This document shows positions 15,974-24,341 of a stretch of DNA of 64,000 nt, in pieces. This DNA comes from CAVUDO01 sp963740255 (lineage in GTDB: Bacteria; Actinomycetota; Actinomycetes; Mycobacteriales; Cryptosporangiaceae). The first letter of the stretch is position 1. Each line of letters begins with the position of its first letter. Under the pieces are notes generated by a model. That model had not been told where the DNA came from and searched no databases. It worked only from the letters and a program-made list of their open reading frames with translations. The position numbers were made by a program, and so were the translations under genes. The stretch spans positions 1,922,001-1,986,000 of the forward strand of contig CAVUDO010000002.1 in assembly GCA_963740255.1 (NCBI GenBank). The letters run 5' to 3'.

Positions 15974-16435
15974 CTACAGCTCTACGACCGAGCCACCGGC
16001 CGCGGCGATCTTCTCCTTCGCCGAGCCGGAGAAGGCGTGTGCGCTGACCGTCAGGCCGACGCCGCCCAGGTCTCCGTTGCCGAGGATCTTGACGAGGTGG
16101 CCGCGACGGACCGCGCCCGCCTCGACCAGCTCGTCCGGACCGACCGCTCCGCCGGTGGGGAACAGCTCGGCCAGCCGGTCCAGGTTGACGACCTGGAACT
16201 CCACCCGGTTGCGGTTCTTGAAGCCCTTGAGCTTCGGCAGCCGCATGTGGATGGGCATCTGGCCGCCCTCGAACCGGGCCGGCACCTGGTAGCGGGCCTT
16301 GGTGCCCTTGGTGCCGCGACCGGCCGTCTTGCCCTTGGAACCCTCGCCGCGACCCACCCTGGTCTTCTTGGTGTGGGCGCCCGGAGCGGGCTTGAGGTGG
16401 TGCACCTTGATCAGGGTCTGCTTCTCGGCAGCCAT
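15974..16435 (-). CDS. rplO: 50S ribosomal protein L15
   Basis: A 153-residue uL15. It has the Gly/Lys-rich N-terminal tail that threads into 23S rRNA (KKTRVGRGEGSKGKTAGRG) and a globular C-terminus (NRVEFQVVNLDRLAELFPTG, LTVSAHAFSGSAKEKI). It is the last gene of the spc operon before the secY gap. Confidence 0.98.
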   Translation of the reverse strand: MAAEKQTLIKVHHLKPAPGAHTKKTRVGRGEGSKGKTAGRGTKGTKARYQVPARFEGGQMPIHMRLPKLKGFKNRNRVEFQVVNLDRLAELFPTGGAVGPDELVEAGAVRRGHLVKILGNGDLGGVGLTVSAHAFSGSAKEKIAAAGGSVVEL

Positions 16436-16439
16436 ACGC

Positions 16440-16622
16440 TTACTCGACCTCCTCGACCCGCACGAGGTGGGTCACGGTGGCGACCATGCCCCGGATCTCG
16501 GGCCGGTCTTCCTTGACGACGACGTCGTTGATCCGCTTGAGGCCCAGCGTGCGCAGCGTCTCACGCTGGTTGCGCTTGCCCCCGATCCCGGACCGGACCT
16601 GGGTCACCTTCAGGCGAGCCAT
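16440..16622 (-). CDS. rpmD: 50S ribosomal protein L30
   Basis: A 60-residue uL30 with the family pattern LKVTQVRSGIGGKRNQRETLR and LGLKRINDVVVKED. Its size is normal. It starts three bases after the rpsE stop and ends four bases before the rplO start codon. Confidence 0.97.
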   Translation of the reverse strand: MARLKVTQVRSGIGGKRNQRETLRTLGLKRINDVVVKEDRPEIRGMVATVTHLVRVEEVE

Positions 16623-16625
16623 ACC

Positions 16626-17228
16626 TCACTCCCCTCCTGCCGCGCGCGCCCGCAGCATGGCCGCGGGAGCGACGTCCTCCAGCGGGAGTCCGCGACGGGC
16701 CGCGATGGCCTCCGGGCGCTCCAGCATCTGCAGGGCGGTGATCGTGGCGTGCACGATGTTGATCGCGTTGGACGAGCCGAGGCTCTTGCTCAGCACGTCG
16801 TGGATGCCCGCGCACTCCAGCACGGCCCGCACCGGACCGCCGGCGATCACGCCGGTACCGGGGCTGGCCGGCTTGAGCAGCACGACCCCCGCGGCTTTCT
16901 CCCCCTGCACGGGGTGCGCGATCGTGACACCGATCCGCGGCACCTTGAAGAAGTGCTTCTTGGCCTCCTCGACACCCTTGGCGATCGCCGCGGGCACCTC
17001 CTTGGCCTTGCCGTAGCCGACACCGACCGTGCCGTCGCCGTCGCCCACCACGACCAGCGCGGTGAAGCTGAACCGACGGCCGCCCTTGACGACCTTGGCG
17101 ACACGGTTGATCGCGACGACCCGTTCGATGTGCGGCGACTTCTCCGGGGCCTGACCGCCCCGCCCGCCGTCCCGGCGGTCGCGGCGTTCCCCGCCGGGCG
17201 CACCGCCCCGGCGCTGCTGAGCAGCCAT
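16626..17228 (-). CDS. rpsE: 30S ribosomal protein S5
   Basis: A 200-residue uS5 involved in decoding accuracy. It starts at ATG 17228 with GAGGGG upstream. The N-terminal ~30 residues are Arg/Gly-rich (GGERRDRRDGGRGG), then comes the S5 dsRBD-like domain (ERVVAINRVAKVVKGGRRFS) and the C-terminal domain (RIGVTIAHPVQG, GRAVLECAGIHDVLSKSLGS). Confidence 0.98.
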   Translation of the reverse strand: MAAQQRRGGAPGGERRDRRDGGRGGQAPEKSPHIERVVAINRVAKVVKGGRRFSFTALVVVGDGDGTVGVGYGKAKEVPAAIAKGVEEAKKHFFKVPRIGVTIAHPVQGEKAAGVVLLKPASPGTGVIAGGPVRAVLECAGIHDVLSKSLGSSNAINIVHATITALQMLERPEAIAARRGLPLEDVAPAAMLRARAAGGE

Positions 17229-17280
17229 CAGGCATTCCCCTCTTGCATCTCGACTGTGCGCATCAGAATCACGGCAGGCA

Positions 17281-17676
17281 TCAGAACTCCAGCCCGCCTT
17301 CGCGGGCGGCGTCGGCCAGTGCCGCGATCCGCCCGTGGTACTTGTTGCCGCCGCGGTCGAACACCACCGACGCGATCCCGGCCGCCTTGGCCCGGTCGGC
17401 CAGCAGCGCGCCGACCTTGGCCGCGGCAGCGGTCTTGTCGCCGCCGCCACGGCGGAGGGAGGCGTCCAGCGAGGACGCCGACACCAGCGTGACGCCGGCG
17501 GTGTCGTCGACGATCTGCGCGGCCATGTGCCGGTTGGACCGGGTGACGACCAGCCGCGGCCGGGCGGCGGTGCCGGTGACCTTCTTGCGCAGCCGGAAGT
17601 GGCGGCGCGCCTTGCCCACCCGACGGGCGGCGGCGACGCCGGCTCCCGCGGAGCGACGCAACAGAGTGGCAGCCAT
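17281..17676 (-). CDS. rplR: 50S ribosomal protein L18
   Basis: A 131-residue uL18 that binds 5S rRNA. It has RHFRLRKKVTGTAARPRLVV, SNRHMAAQIVDDTAGVTL and the C-terminal FDRGGNKYHGRIAALADAARE. Its ATG at 17676 shares one base with the rplF stop (TGATG), a translational-coupling junction. Confidence 0.98.
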   Translation of the reverse strand: MAATLLRRSAGAGVAAARRVGKARRHFRLRKKVTGTAARPRLVVTRSNRHMAAQIVDDTAGVTLVSASSLDASLRRGGGDKTAAAAKVGALLADRAKAAGIASVVFDRGGNKYHGRIAALADAAREGGLEF

Positions 17677-18215
17677 CACTTACCAGCCTTTCCGGCCTTG
17701 CGGCGGATCTTCTCGCCCTTGTACCGCACGCCCTTGCCCTTGTACGGCTCGGGCTTGCGGAGCTTGCGGATGTTCGCGGCGGTCTCGCCGACGAGTTGCT
17801 TGTCAATGCCCGCGACCACGAACTCGGTCGGCCGGAGCACCGAGAAGGTGATGCCCTCGGGTGGCTCGACCGTGATCGGGTGGCTGTAGCCCAGGGCGAA
17901 CTCCAGGCTGGAGCCCTTGGCCTGCACCCGGTAGCCGGTGCCGACGATCTCCAGCGACTTCGCATAGCCGTCGGTGACCCCGGTGACCATGTTGGCCACC
18001 AGCGTGCGGGACAGCCCGTGGCGCTCCTTGGACCGGCGCTCGTCGTCGGGCCGGACCACGTGCAGCGTGCCGTCCTCGGCCCGCTCGACCGTGATCGGCG
18101 TGACCACCTCGTGCGACAGCGTGCCCTTGGGGCCCTTGACGACCACGGTGGCACCGTCGATCGTCACGTCCACTCCGGACGGGACGGGAATCGGAAGGCG
18201 TCCGATGCGCGACAT
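17676..18215 (-). CDS. rplF: 50S ribosomal protein L6
   Basis: A 179-residue uL6 with two related domains, beginning SRIGRLPIPVPSGVDVTIDG. The conserved C-terminal rRNA-binding segment is KPEPYKGKGVRYKGEKIRRK. It lies between rpsH and rplR, with a TGATG overlap into rplR. Confidence 0.98.
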   Translation of the reverse strand: MSRIGRLPIPVPSGVDVTIDGATVVVKGPKGTLSHEVVTPITVERAEDGTLHVVRPDDERRSKERHGLSRTLVANMVTGVTDGYAKSLEIVGTGYRVQAKGSSLEFALGYSHPITVEPPEGITFSVLRPTEFVVAGIDKQLVGETAANIRKLRKPEPYKGKGVRYKGEKIRRKAGKAGK

Positions 18216-18228
18216 ACCGTTCCCTCCC

Positions 18229-18627
18229 TTACCAGACGTAGGCGAGGACTTCCCCGCCTACTCCGCGCTTGTAGGCCTGACGGTCGGTAAGCAGGCCGGA
18301 CGAGGTGGACAGGATGGCCACTCCGAGGCCGCCGAGCACCTTGGGCAGGTTGTCGGACTTGGCGTACACCCGCAGACCAGGCTTGGAGATGCGGCGGACG
18401 CCGGCGATGCTCCGCTCCCGGTTCGGGCCGAACTTGAGGTCCAGCACGAGCGTCTTGCCGACCTCTGCCTCCTCGACCGACCAGCCGCCGATGTACCCCT
18501 CCTGCTGGAGGATCTCGGCGATGTGGGACTTGAGCTTGGAGTGCGGCATCGACACGCGATCGTGGTACGCCGAGTTGGCGTTGCGCAGACGCGTGAGCAT
18601 GTCTGCGATCGGGTCGGTCATCGTCAT
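18229..18627 (-). CDS. rpsH: 30S ribosomal protein S8
   Basis: A 132-residue uS8, central-domain 16S rRNA binder and in E. coli the spc-operon repressor. It starts at ATG 18627 (TMTDPIADMLTRLRNA) with GAAGGG upstream. The C-terminus shows the STSSGLLTDRQA loop. It is 106 nt downstream of rpsN. Confidence 0.98.
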   Translation of the reverse strand: MTMTDPIADMLTRLRNANSAYHDRVSMPHSKLKSHIAEILQQEGYIGGWSVEEAEVGKTLVLDLKFGPNRERSIAGVRRISKPGLRVYAKSDNLPKVLGGLGVAILSTSSGLLTDRQAYKRGVGGEVLAYVW

Positions 18628-18733
18628 CGGTACTTGCCCTTCTCGCCGCGGTTCCCGTGGGCCTTCGGCGAAGCTGTGGACCCGTGCGGGTCCGGACGGG
18701 ATGACGCCCCGGAGGGACGTCGGAGGAATCGGG

Positions 18734-18919
18734 TCACCAGGAGGACTTGGTGATGCCGGGCAGTTCGCCGCGGTGCGCCATCTCGCGGAAGCAGATGCGG
18801 CACAGCCCGAACACGCGGTACACCGCGCGCGGCCGGCCACAACGCTGACAGCGAGTGTACTTGCGCACCCCGAACTTCGGCTTGCGAGCGGCCTTCGTGA
18901 CCAGCGCTTTCTTCGCCAT
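18734..18919 (-). CDS. rpsZ: 30S ribosomal protein S14, type Z (zinc form)
   Basis: A 61-residue uS14. Cys 24, 27, 40 and 43 (RCQRCG ... LCRICF) make the zinc site of the short C+ form. It follows rplE by two nucleotides. Confidence 0.97.
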   Translation of the reverse strand: MAKKALVTKAARKPKFGVRKYTRCQRCGRPRAVYRVFGLCRICFREMAHRGELPGITKSSW

Positions 18920-18921
18920 GC

Positions 18922-19503
18922 TCAGTTCTCCTTGAAGGGGAAGCCCAGGAGCTTCAGCAGCGCCCGGCCCTCCACGTCGGTGGTCGCGCTGGTCACGATC
19001 GTGATGTCCATGCCGCGCTGGCGGTCGATCCGGTCCACGTCGATCTCGTGGAACATCGACTGCTCGTTGAGGCCGAACGTGTAGTTGCCGTTCCCGTCGA
19101 ACTGCCTGGGTGACAGCCCGCGGAAGTCCCGGATGCGGGGCAGCGCCAGCGTGAGCAGCCGGTCGAGGAACTCCCACATCCGGTCGCCGCGCAGCGTGAC
19201 CTTCGCACCGATCGGCATGCCCTCGCGCAGCTTGAACTGGGCGATGGAGACCCGGGCGCGCTGCACCTGCGGCTTCTGGCCGGTGATCGCGGTCAGGTCG
19301 CGGATGGCGCCGTCGATCAGCTTGGCGTCCCGGGCGGCCTCGCCGACCCCCATGTTCACCACGATCTTGAGCACGCCGCCGACCTGCATGACGTTCTCGT
19401 GCGAGAACTGCTCACGCAGGGCGGGGAGGATCTCGGCCCGGTAGCGCTGCTTGAGGCGCGGCACCGTGGTCCCGGTGGTTGCAGTGGTCGTCGTCGCGGT
19501 CAT
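18922..19503 (-). CDS. rplE: 50S ribosomal protein L5
   Basis: A 193-residue uL5 that binds 5S rRNA in the central protuberance. It has VLKIVVNMGVGEAARD, the ARVSIAQFKLREGMPIGAKV strand and FGLNEQSMFHEID. A Thr-rich stretch of ~13 residues precedes the conserved start (VPRLKQRY). Its ATG overlaps the rplX stop as TGATG. Confidence 0.98.
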   Translation of the reverse strand: MTATTTTATTGTTVPRLKQRYRAEILPALREQFSHENVMQVGGVLKIVVNMGVGEAARDAKLIDGAIRDLTAITGQKPQVQRARVSIAQFKLREGMPIGAKVTLRGDRMWEFLDRLLTLALPRIRDFRGLSPRQFDGNGNYTFGLNEQSMFHEIDVDRIDRQRGMDITIVTSATTDVEGRALLKLLGFPFKEN

Positions 19504-19862
19504 CAGATGTCCTCACCGGTCCGCCGCGAGACGCGGACCCGCTTGTGCTCGACCCGGCCGTCGTCGCGGGTGATCTCGGCCGAGCGGTAGCCCACCCGGG
19601 TGGCCTTCCCGTCGGCGCCGACGACCATCACCTTGCAGACGTCGATCGGGGCTTCCTGGGTGACGATCCCGCCGGTCTTGGCGCCACGCTGGGTCTGGGA
19701 GACCTTGGTGTGCTTCTTGATCCGGTTGACGCCCTCGACCAGCACGCGACCGGTGTCGGGATAGGCCATGATGACCTTGCCCTTGGCACCCTTGTCCTTG
19801 CCCGCGATCACCTGGACGGTGTCGCCCTTCTTGACCTTCAGCTTCCTGCGGCCCTCGGCCAT
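19503..19862 (-). CDS. rplX: 50S ribosomal protein L24
   Basis: A 119-residue uL24, an assembly initiator for 23S rRNA. Its KOW motif is KKGDTVQVIAGKDKGAKGKV, followed by VEGVNRIKKHTK. It is about 12 residues longer than the usual size because of a basic C-terminus (VEHKRVRVSRRTGEDI). Confidence 0.97.
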   Translation of the reverse strand: MAEGRRKLKVKKGDTVQVIAGKDKGAKGKVIMAYPDTGRVLVEGVNRIKKHTKVSQTQRGAKTGGIVTQEAPIDVCKVMVVGADGKATRVGYRSAEITRDDGRVEHKRVRVSRRTGEDI

Positions 19863-19864
19863 CG

Positions 19865-20233
19865 CTACAGCACCTCCGGGGCCAGCGAGATGATCTTCAT
19901 GAACTTCTTGTCCCGCAGCTCGCGCCCGACCGGGCCGAAGATGCGGGTGCCACGCGGGTCGCCACCGTCCTTGATCAGGACCGCGGCGTTCTCGTCGAAA
20001 CGGATGTAGGAGCCGTCCGGACGCCGGCGCTCCTTGACGGTGCGCACGATGACGGCCTTGACGACGTCACCGCGCTTGACACCGGCGCCGGGAATCGCGT
20101 CCTTGACGGTGCCCACGATGATGTCGCCGATGCCGGCGTACCGCCGACCGGAGCCGCCGAGAACCCGGATGCACAAGATCTCCTTGGCACCGGTGTTGTC
20201 GGCGACGCGCAGTCGCGACTCCTGCTGGATCAC
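19865..20233 (-). CDS. rplN: 50S ribosomal protein L14
   Basis: A 122-residue uL14 at the subunit interface, beginning IQQESRLRVADNTGAKEI. It has GDIIVGTVKDAIPG and FDENAAVLIKDGGDPRGTRI. It is the first gene of the classic spc operon, 86 nt after rpsQ, with only two bases to rplX. Confidence 0.98.
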   Translation of the reverse strand: MIQQESRLRVADNTGAKEILCIRVLGGSGRRYAGIGDIIVGTVKDAIPGAGVKRGDVVKAVIVRTVKERRRPDGSYIRFDENAAVLIKDGGDPRGTRIFGPVGRELRDKKFMKIISLAPEVL

Positions 20234-20319
20234 GTCAACTCCTGGATGTTGCGCCGGTTCTCTCGTCGAGCCTGGCGGAACGGGCTTGCTTGCCTCTCAC
20301 CTGCCTGGTGGGCAGGCCC

Positions 20320-20613
20320 TTACTTGGCCTTTTCGAGAATCTCCACGATGCGCCAGCGCTTGGTCGCCGAGAGCGGACGGGTCTCCATCAGGAGCACCCG
20401 GTCGCCGACGCCGCACGCGTTCTGCTCGTCGTGGGCCTTGAGCCGGTTGGTACGCCGCAGCACCTTGCCGTAGAGCCGGTGCTTCACGCGGTCCTCGACC
20501 TCGACCACGACGGTCTTGTCCATCTTGTCGCTGACCACGTAGCCCTCGCGGACCTTGCGGTCGTTGCGCTCGGTGGCTTCAGCCTGCTCTGTCATCTGCT
20601 TTTCCCCACTCAT
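20320..20613 (-). CDS. rpsQ: 30S ribosomal protein S17
   Basis: A 97-residue uS17 with an OB-fold: EGYVVSDKMDKTVVVEVEDR, HRLYGKVLRRTNRLKAHDE and GDRVLLMETRPLSATKRWR. It has an extra acidic N-terminus of ~20 residues. Its ATG overlaps the rpmC stop by four bases (ATGA). Confidence 0.98.
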   Translation of the reverse strand: MSGEKQMTEQAEATERNDRKVREGYVVSDKMDKTVVVEVEDRVKHRLYGKVLRRTNRLKAHDEQNACGVGDRVLLMETRPLSATKRWRIVEILEKAK

Positions 20614-20849
20614 GCCGACACCTCGCTCGGCGCCTGCTCGATGCCGAGTTCACGCGCTCGCATGACGGTGTAGATCCGGGCGATCTCCCGGCGGACGACC
20701 TGCAGCCGACGGTGGTTGTCGAGCTGCCCGGTCGCGTTCTGGAACCGGAGGTTGAACAGCTCCTCCTTGGACTCCTTCAACCGCGTGACGAGCTCCTCGT
20801 CGGTGAGTTCGCGCAGCTCGGTCGCCTTGTCGTTCGGACCGCTGGCCAT
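20610..20849 (-). CDS. rpmC: 50S ribosomal protein L29
   Basis: A 79-residue uL29 helical hairpin near the exit tunnel, the usual site for targeting factors. It has ATELRELTDEELVTRLKESK, EELFNLRFQNATGQL and VRREIARIYTVMRARELG. It overlaps rplP by TGATG and rpsQ by ATGA. Confidence 0.98.
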   Translation of the reverse strand: MASGPNDKATELRELTDEELVTRLKESKEELFNLRFQNATGQLDNHRRLQVVRREIARIYTVMRARELGIEQAPSEVSA

Positions 20850-21268
20850 CAGACGTCACCCACTTCGCGCTTCACAATCCGACACTTCATCGGAAGCTTG
20901 TGGATCGCGCGGCGCATGGCCTCGCGCGCGATCGTCTCGTTCGGGTACTGGAGCTCGAAGAGCACCCGCCCCGGCTTGACGTTCGCCACCCACCACTCCG
21001 GCGAGCCCTTGCCCGAGCCCATCCGGGTCTCGGCCGGCTTCTTGGTCAGCGGACGGTCCGGGTAGATGTTGATCCAGACCTTGCCGCCGCGCTTGATGTG
21101 CCGGGTGATCGCGATACGGGCCGACTCGATCTGCCGGTTGGTCACGTATGCGGGCTCCAGCGCCTGGATGCCGTACTCGCCGAACGACACCCTGGTGCCG
21201 CCCTTGGCGGCGCCGGAGCGGCCCGGGTGGTGCTGCTTGCGGTGCTTGACCCTGCGCGGGATCAGCAT
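20849..21268 (-). CDS. rplP: 50S ribosomal protein L16
   Basis: A 139-residue uL16 near the peptidyl-transferase centre, beginning LIPRRVKHRKQHHPGRSG. It has NRQIESARIAITRHIKRGGK and ETRMGSGKGSPEWWVANVKP. It starts three bases after rpsC. Confidence 0.98.
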   Translation of the reverse strand: MLIPRRVKHRKQHHPGRSGAAKGGTRVSFGEYGIQALEPAYVTNRQIESARIAITRHIKRGGKVWINIYPDRPLTKKPAETRMGSGKGSPEWWVANVKPGRVLFELQYPNETIAREAMRRAIHKLPMKCRIVKREVGDV

Positions 21269-21271
21269 GGG

Positions 21272-22450
21272 TCAGCCCTCCTGCCCTGCGGTGTCCGTCT
21301 TTTCGGCGGTTGCCTCGACGGGAGTGGTGGTCTCGGGCACTGCCTGGGCCCCGTCGGCCTCCGGCGTCTTGGCTGCGTCGGCCTCCGGCGCCTTGACCGC
21401 GGCCTTCGCCGGCGCCTTGGGCATCGGCTTGTCGGCCTTGGGCTTGTCGGCCTTGGGCTTGTCGGCCTTGGGCTTGTCGGCGTCAGGCTTGTCGGCCTTC
21501 GGCTCTGCGGCGGCCGGAGTCTCGACCGGCGTCGCGCCGGACTCGACGGCAGCCGGAGGAGCGGCGGGCTCGACGGCCGTGGCCTGCTCGACGACAGGCG
21601 TCGTCGCCTCGACCGGCGTGGCCGGGGCTTCGGCAGCAGCCGTCTCGGCCGGACCGGACGCGGGCGTCTCGGTGGCCGGGGCAGCCTGACGCGGCCCGCG
21701 CTCGCGGCGCGGGGCCGGACCGTCGGGACGGCGCCGGACCGGACGCTGGCCGCGGTGCTGGCGCAGCGCCGCCTCCATGGCCTCCCGCTCGGCCCGCGAC
21801 TGGACCACGTCGCCCTTGTAGATCCAGACCTTCACGCCGATCCGGCCGAAGGTGGTGCGGGCCTCGTAGATGCCGTAGTCGATGTTGGCCCGCAGCGTGT
21901 GCAGCGGCACCCGGCCCTCGCGGTAGAACTCGCTCCGGCTCATCTCGGCACCGCCGAGGCGACCCGAGCACTGCACCCGGATGCCCTTGACGCCGGGCGA
22001 CTTCATCGCCGACTGCATCGCCTTGCGCATCGCGCGGCGGAAGCTGACCCGGCTGGAGAGCTGCTCGGCCACCCCTTGGGCGACCAGCTGCGCGTCGGCC
22101 TCGGCGTTCTTCACCTCGAGGATGTTCAGCTGCACCTGAACCCTCTTGTTGGTGGGCTTGCCCTTGTTGGCGAGCTCCTCGAGCTGACCGCGGATGCGGT
22201 CGGCCTCGGCGCCGCGGCGGCCGATCACGATGCCCGGGCGCGCGGTGTGGATGTCGACGCGGACCCGCTGCAGGGTGCGCTCGATCTCCACGCGCGAGAT
22301 ACCCGCGCGCTCCATGCCCTTGGACATCATCCGGCGGATCGCCACGTCCTCGGCGACGTAGTCCTTGTAGAGCTTGTCCGCATACCAGCGGGACTTCCAC
22401 TCGGTGGTGATGCCGAGCCGGAAGCCGTGCGGGTTGACCTTCTGACCCAT
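21272..22450 (-). CDS. rpsC: 30S ribosomal protein S3 with long acidic/basic tail
   Basis: A 392-residue uS3; the usual length is 210-280. Residues 1-~225 are the normal KH domain (PGIVIGRRGAEADRIRGQLE) and C-terminal domain (YGIYEARTTFGRIGVKVWI). The remaining ~165 residues are Ala/Pro/Thr/Glu-rich and include tandem KADKP words (residues ~317-341) encoded by a 15-bp DNA repeat. The tail should be disordered and solvent-exposed at the mRNA entry side (inference from S3 position). The ATG overlaps the rplV stop as TAATG. Confidence 0.97.
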   Translation of the reverse strand: MGQKVNPHGFRLGITTEWKSRWYADKLYKDYVAEDVAIRRMMSKGMERAGISRVEIERTLQRVRVDIHTARPGIVIGRRGAEADRIRGQLEELANKGKPTNKRVQVQLNILEVKNAEADAQLVAQGVAEQLSSRVSFRRAMRKAMQSAMKSPGVKGIRVQCSGRLGGAEMSRSEFYREGRVPLHTLRANIDYGIYEARTTFGRIGVKVWIYKGDVVQSRAEREAMEAALRQHRGQRPVRRRPDGPAPRRERGPRQAAPATETPASGPAETAAAEAPATPVEATTPVVEQATAVEPAAPPAAVESGATPVETPAAAEPKADKPDADKPKADKPKADKPKADKPMPKAPAKAAVKAPEADAAKTPEADGAQAVPETTTPVEATAEKTDTAGQEG

Positions 22451-23130
22451 TACTCGGCGCTTCCCTTCGCGGACGTCTCGGTGTCGGCGTCGGTCGCCTT
22501 CGCCGTTGCCGACTTCGCCGGCTTGGCCGCCTTCTCGGCGGTCTTCTTCGCGGTCTTCTTCTCGGGGGCCTTCGCAGAAGCCTTGGCCGGCTCCTTGGCC
22601 ACCTTCGCGGCGTCCGTGCCCTTGGCCGCGGCACTCTTGGCCGCGGTGGTCTTGGTCGTCGTGGTCTTGGTCGTCGTGGTCTTGGTCGTCGTGGCCTTGG
22701 CGGTGCTCTTGGCCGCGGAGCGCTTGGTCCTGACCGGCGCGACGCTCTCCACCACGACGGTGATGTGGCAGGTGCGCTTGCGGATCCGGTAGGCGCGGCC
22801 CTGGGCCCGCGGCCGGAACCGCTTCATCGTCGGGCCCTCGTCCACGAACGCCTGCGACACCATGAGCGCGTCGGGGTCGAGCCGCTCGTTGTGCTCCGCG
22901 TTCGCGACCGCGCTCTCCAGCACCCGGAAGACCTGGTCACTGGCGGACTGCGGCGCGAACCGCAGCACGGTCAGGGCCTCCTTGGCCGGGAGACCCCGGA
23001 TGAGGTCGACCACGCGGCGCGTCTTCATCGCGGTGGCACGCACGTACCTCGCCTCGGCGAACGCCCCGGGGGCGTCGCCGAGCAACTGTGCGCGGCGCGG
23101 GTTCGCGCGCTTGCCGTCCATCACTGCCAT
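22450..23130 (-). CDS. rplV: 50S ribosomal protein L22 with histone-H1-like tail
   Basis: A 226-residue uL22. Residues 1-~132 match L22 (ARYVRATAMKTRRVVDLIRG, RFRPRAQGRAYRIRKRTCH). From ~133 on the chain is almost only Lys, Ala and Thr (AAKSTAKATTTKTT and so on), like histone H1 or HupB tails, ending in an acidic patch. L22 lines the exit tunnel, and its C-terminus is at the outer surface in known structures. A 15-bp DNA repeat encodes TTKTT (about 22645-22700). Confidence 0.97.
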   Translation of the reverse strand: MAVMDGKRANPRRAQLLGDAPGAFAEARYVRATAMKTRRVVDLIRGLPAKEALTVLRFAPQSASDQVFRVLESAVANAEHNERLDPDALMVSQAFVDEGPTMKRFRPRAQGRAYRIRKRTCHITVVVESVAPVRTKRSAAKSTAKATTTKTTTTKTTTTKTTAAKSAAAKGTDAAKVAKEPAKASAKAPEKKTAKKTAEKAAKPAKSATAKATDADTETSAKGSAE

Positions 23131-23172
23131 CTGTCTGCTCTCTTAGTCGTGTCTCGCCGGGAGCTGCCGCGA

Positions 23173-23454
23173 TCAGCGGCGGCGGCTCTTGCGGTCGTCC
23201 TTCTCGTGGCCCTTGAACGTCCGGGTCGGGGCGAACTCGCCGAGCTTGTGCCCGACCATCGCCTCGGTGACGAACACCGGCACGTGCTTGCGGCCGTCGT
23301 GCACGGCGATCGTGTGGCCGAGCATGTCCGGCGTGACCGTCGAACGCCGCGACCAGGTCTTGATGACGTTCTTGGTGCCCTTCGAGTTCTGCGCGTCCAC
23401 CTTCTTGAGCAGGTGGTCGTCGACGAAGTAGCCCTTCTTCAGGCTGCGTGGCAT
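23173..23454 (-). CDS. rpsS: 30S ribosomal protein S19
   Basis: A 93-residue uS19 of the 30S head, beginning PRSLKKGYFVDDHLLKK. It has TWSRRSTVTPDMLGHTIAVH and GHKLGEFAPTRTFKGH. It lies between rplB and rplV. Confidence 0.98.
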   Translation of the reverse strand: MPRSLKKGYFVDDHLLKKVDAQNSKGTKNVIKTWSRRSTVTPDMLGHTIAVHDGRKHVPVFVTEAMVGHKLGEFAPTRTFKGHEKDDRKSRRR

Positions 23455-23465
23455 GAGTGGACCCC

Positions 23466-24299
23466 TCAGCGCTTCTTGTTGGCCTTGCGGCGGCGGACGA
23501 TGAGCGAGTCGCTCGACTTGACGCGACGGGTGCGACCCTCGGGCTTGCCCTTCGGGTTCACCGGGTGGCGACCACCGGAGGTCTTGCCCTCACCACCGCC
23601 GTGCGGGTGGTCGACCGGGTTCATGGCCACGCCGCGGACGGTCGGGCGCTTGCCCTTCCAGCGCATCCGGCCGGCCTTGCCCCAGTTGATGTTGGACTGC
23701 TCGGCGTTGCCCACCTCGCCGACGGTGGCGCGGCAGCGGACGTCGACGTTGCGGATCTCGCCCGAGGGCATCCGGAGCTGGGCGTACGGACCGTCCTTGG
23801 CGACCAGTTGGACGCTGGCGCCGGCCGAGCGGGCGATCTTCGCGCCGCCCCCGGGCCGCAGCTCGATCGCGTGGATGACGGTGCCGACCGGGATGTTGCG
23901 CAGCGCGAGGTTGTTGCCCGGCTTGATGTCGGCGCTGGGACCGGTCTCGACGCGGTCGCCCTGCCGGAGCTTGTTGGGCGCGACGATGTAGCGCTTCTCG
24001 CCGTCGGCGTAGTGCAGCAGCGCGATCCGCGCGGTGCGGTTGGGGTCGTACTCGATGTGCGCGACCTTGGCCGGCACGCCGTCCTTGTCCGCCCGCCGGA
24101 AGTCGATCAGCCGGTAGGCACGCTTGTGACCGCCACCCTGGTGACGCGTGGTGACGCGGCCGTGCACGTTCCGGCCGCCCTTGGAGTGCAGCGGCCGCAC
24201 CAGCGACTTCTCGGGGTGGTCGCGGGTGATCTCGGCGAAATCGGCCACGCTCGACCCGCGACGACCCGGAGTCGTCGGCTTGTACTTGCGGATGCCCAT
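23466..24299 (-). CDS. rplB: 50S ribosomal protein L2
   Basis: A 277-residue uL2, needed for subunit joining and peptidyl transfer. It has the N-terminal KYKPTTPGRRGSSVADFAEI, RNVHGRVTTRHQGGGHKRAY and the essential-His loop MNPVDHPHGGGEGKT. It follows rplW by 42 nt and precedes rpsS by 11 nt. Confidence 0.99.
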   Translation of the reverse strand: MGIRKYKPTTPGRRGSSVADFAEITRDHPEKSLVRPLHSKGGRNVHGRVTTRHQGGGHKRAYRLIDFRRADKDGVPAKVAHIEYDPNRTARIALLHYADGEKRYIVAPNKLRQGDRVETGPSADIKPGNNLALRNIPVGTVIHAIELRPGGGAKIARSAGASVQLVAKDGPYAQLRMPSGEIRNVDVRCRATVGEVGNAEQSNINWGKAGRMRWKGKRPTVRGVAMNPVDHPHGGGEGKTSGGRHPVNPKGKPEGRTRRVKSSDSLIVRRRKANKKR

Positions 24300-24341
24300 T
24301 GTCCTCGGTCCTCAGCTCTGTCCTTCTGCGGTCCGGCGCCG

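Noticed and set aside
21427..22700. 15-bp repeats in rpsC and rplV as minisatellite DNA elements
   Set aside because: They are in-frame codon repeats encoding low-complexity tails and lie wholly within genes.
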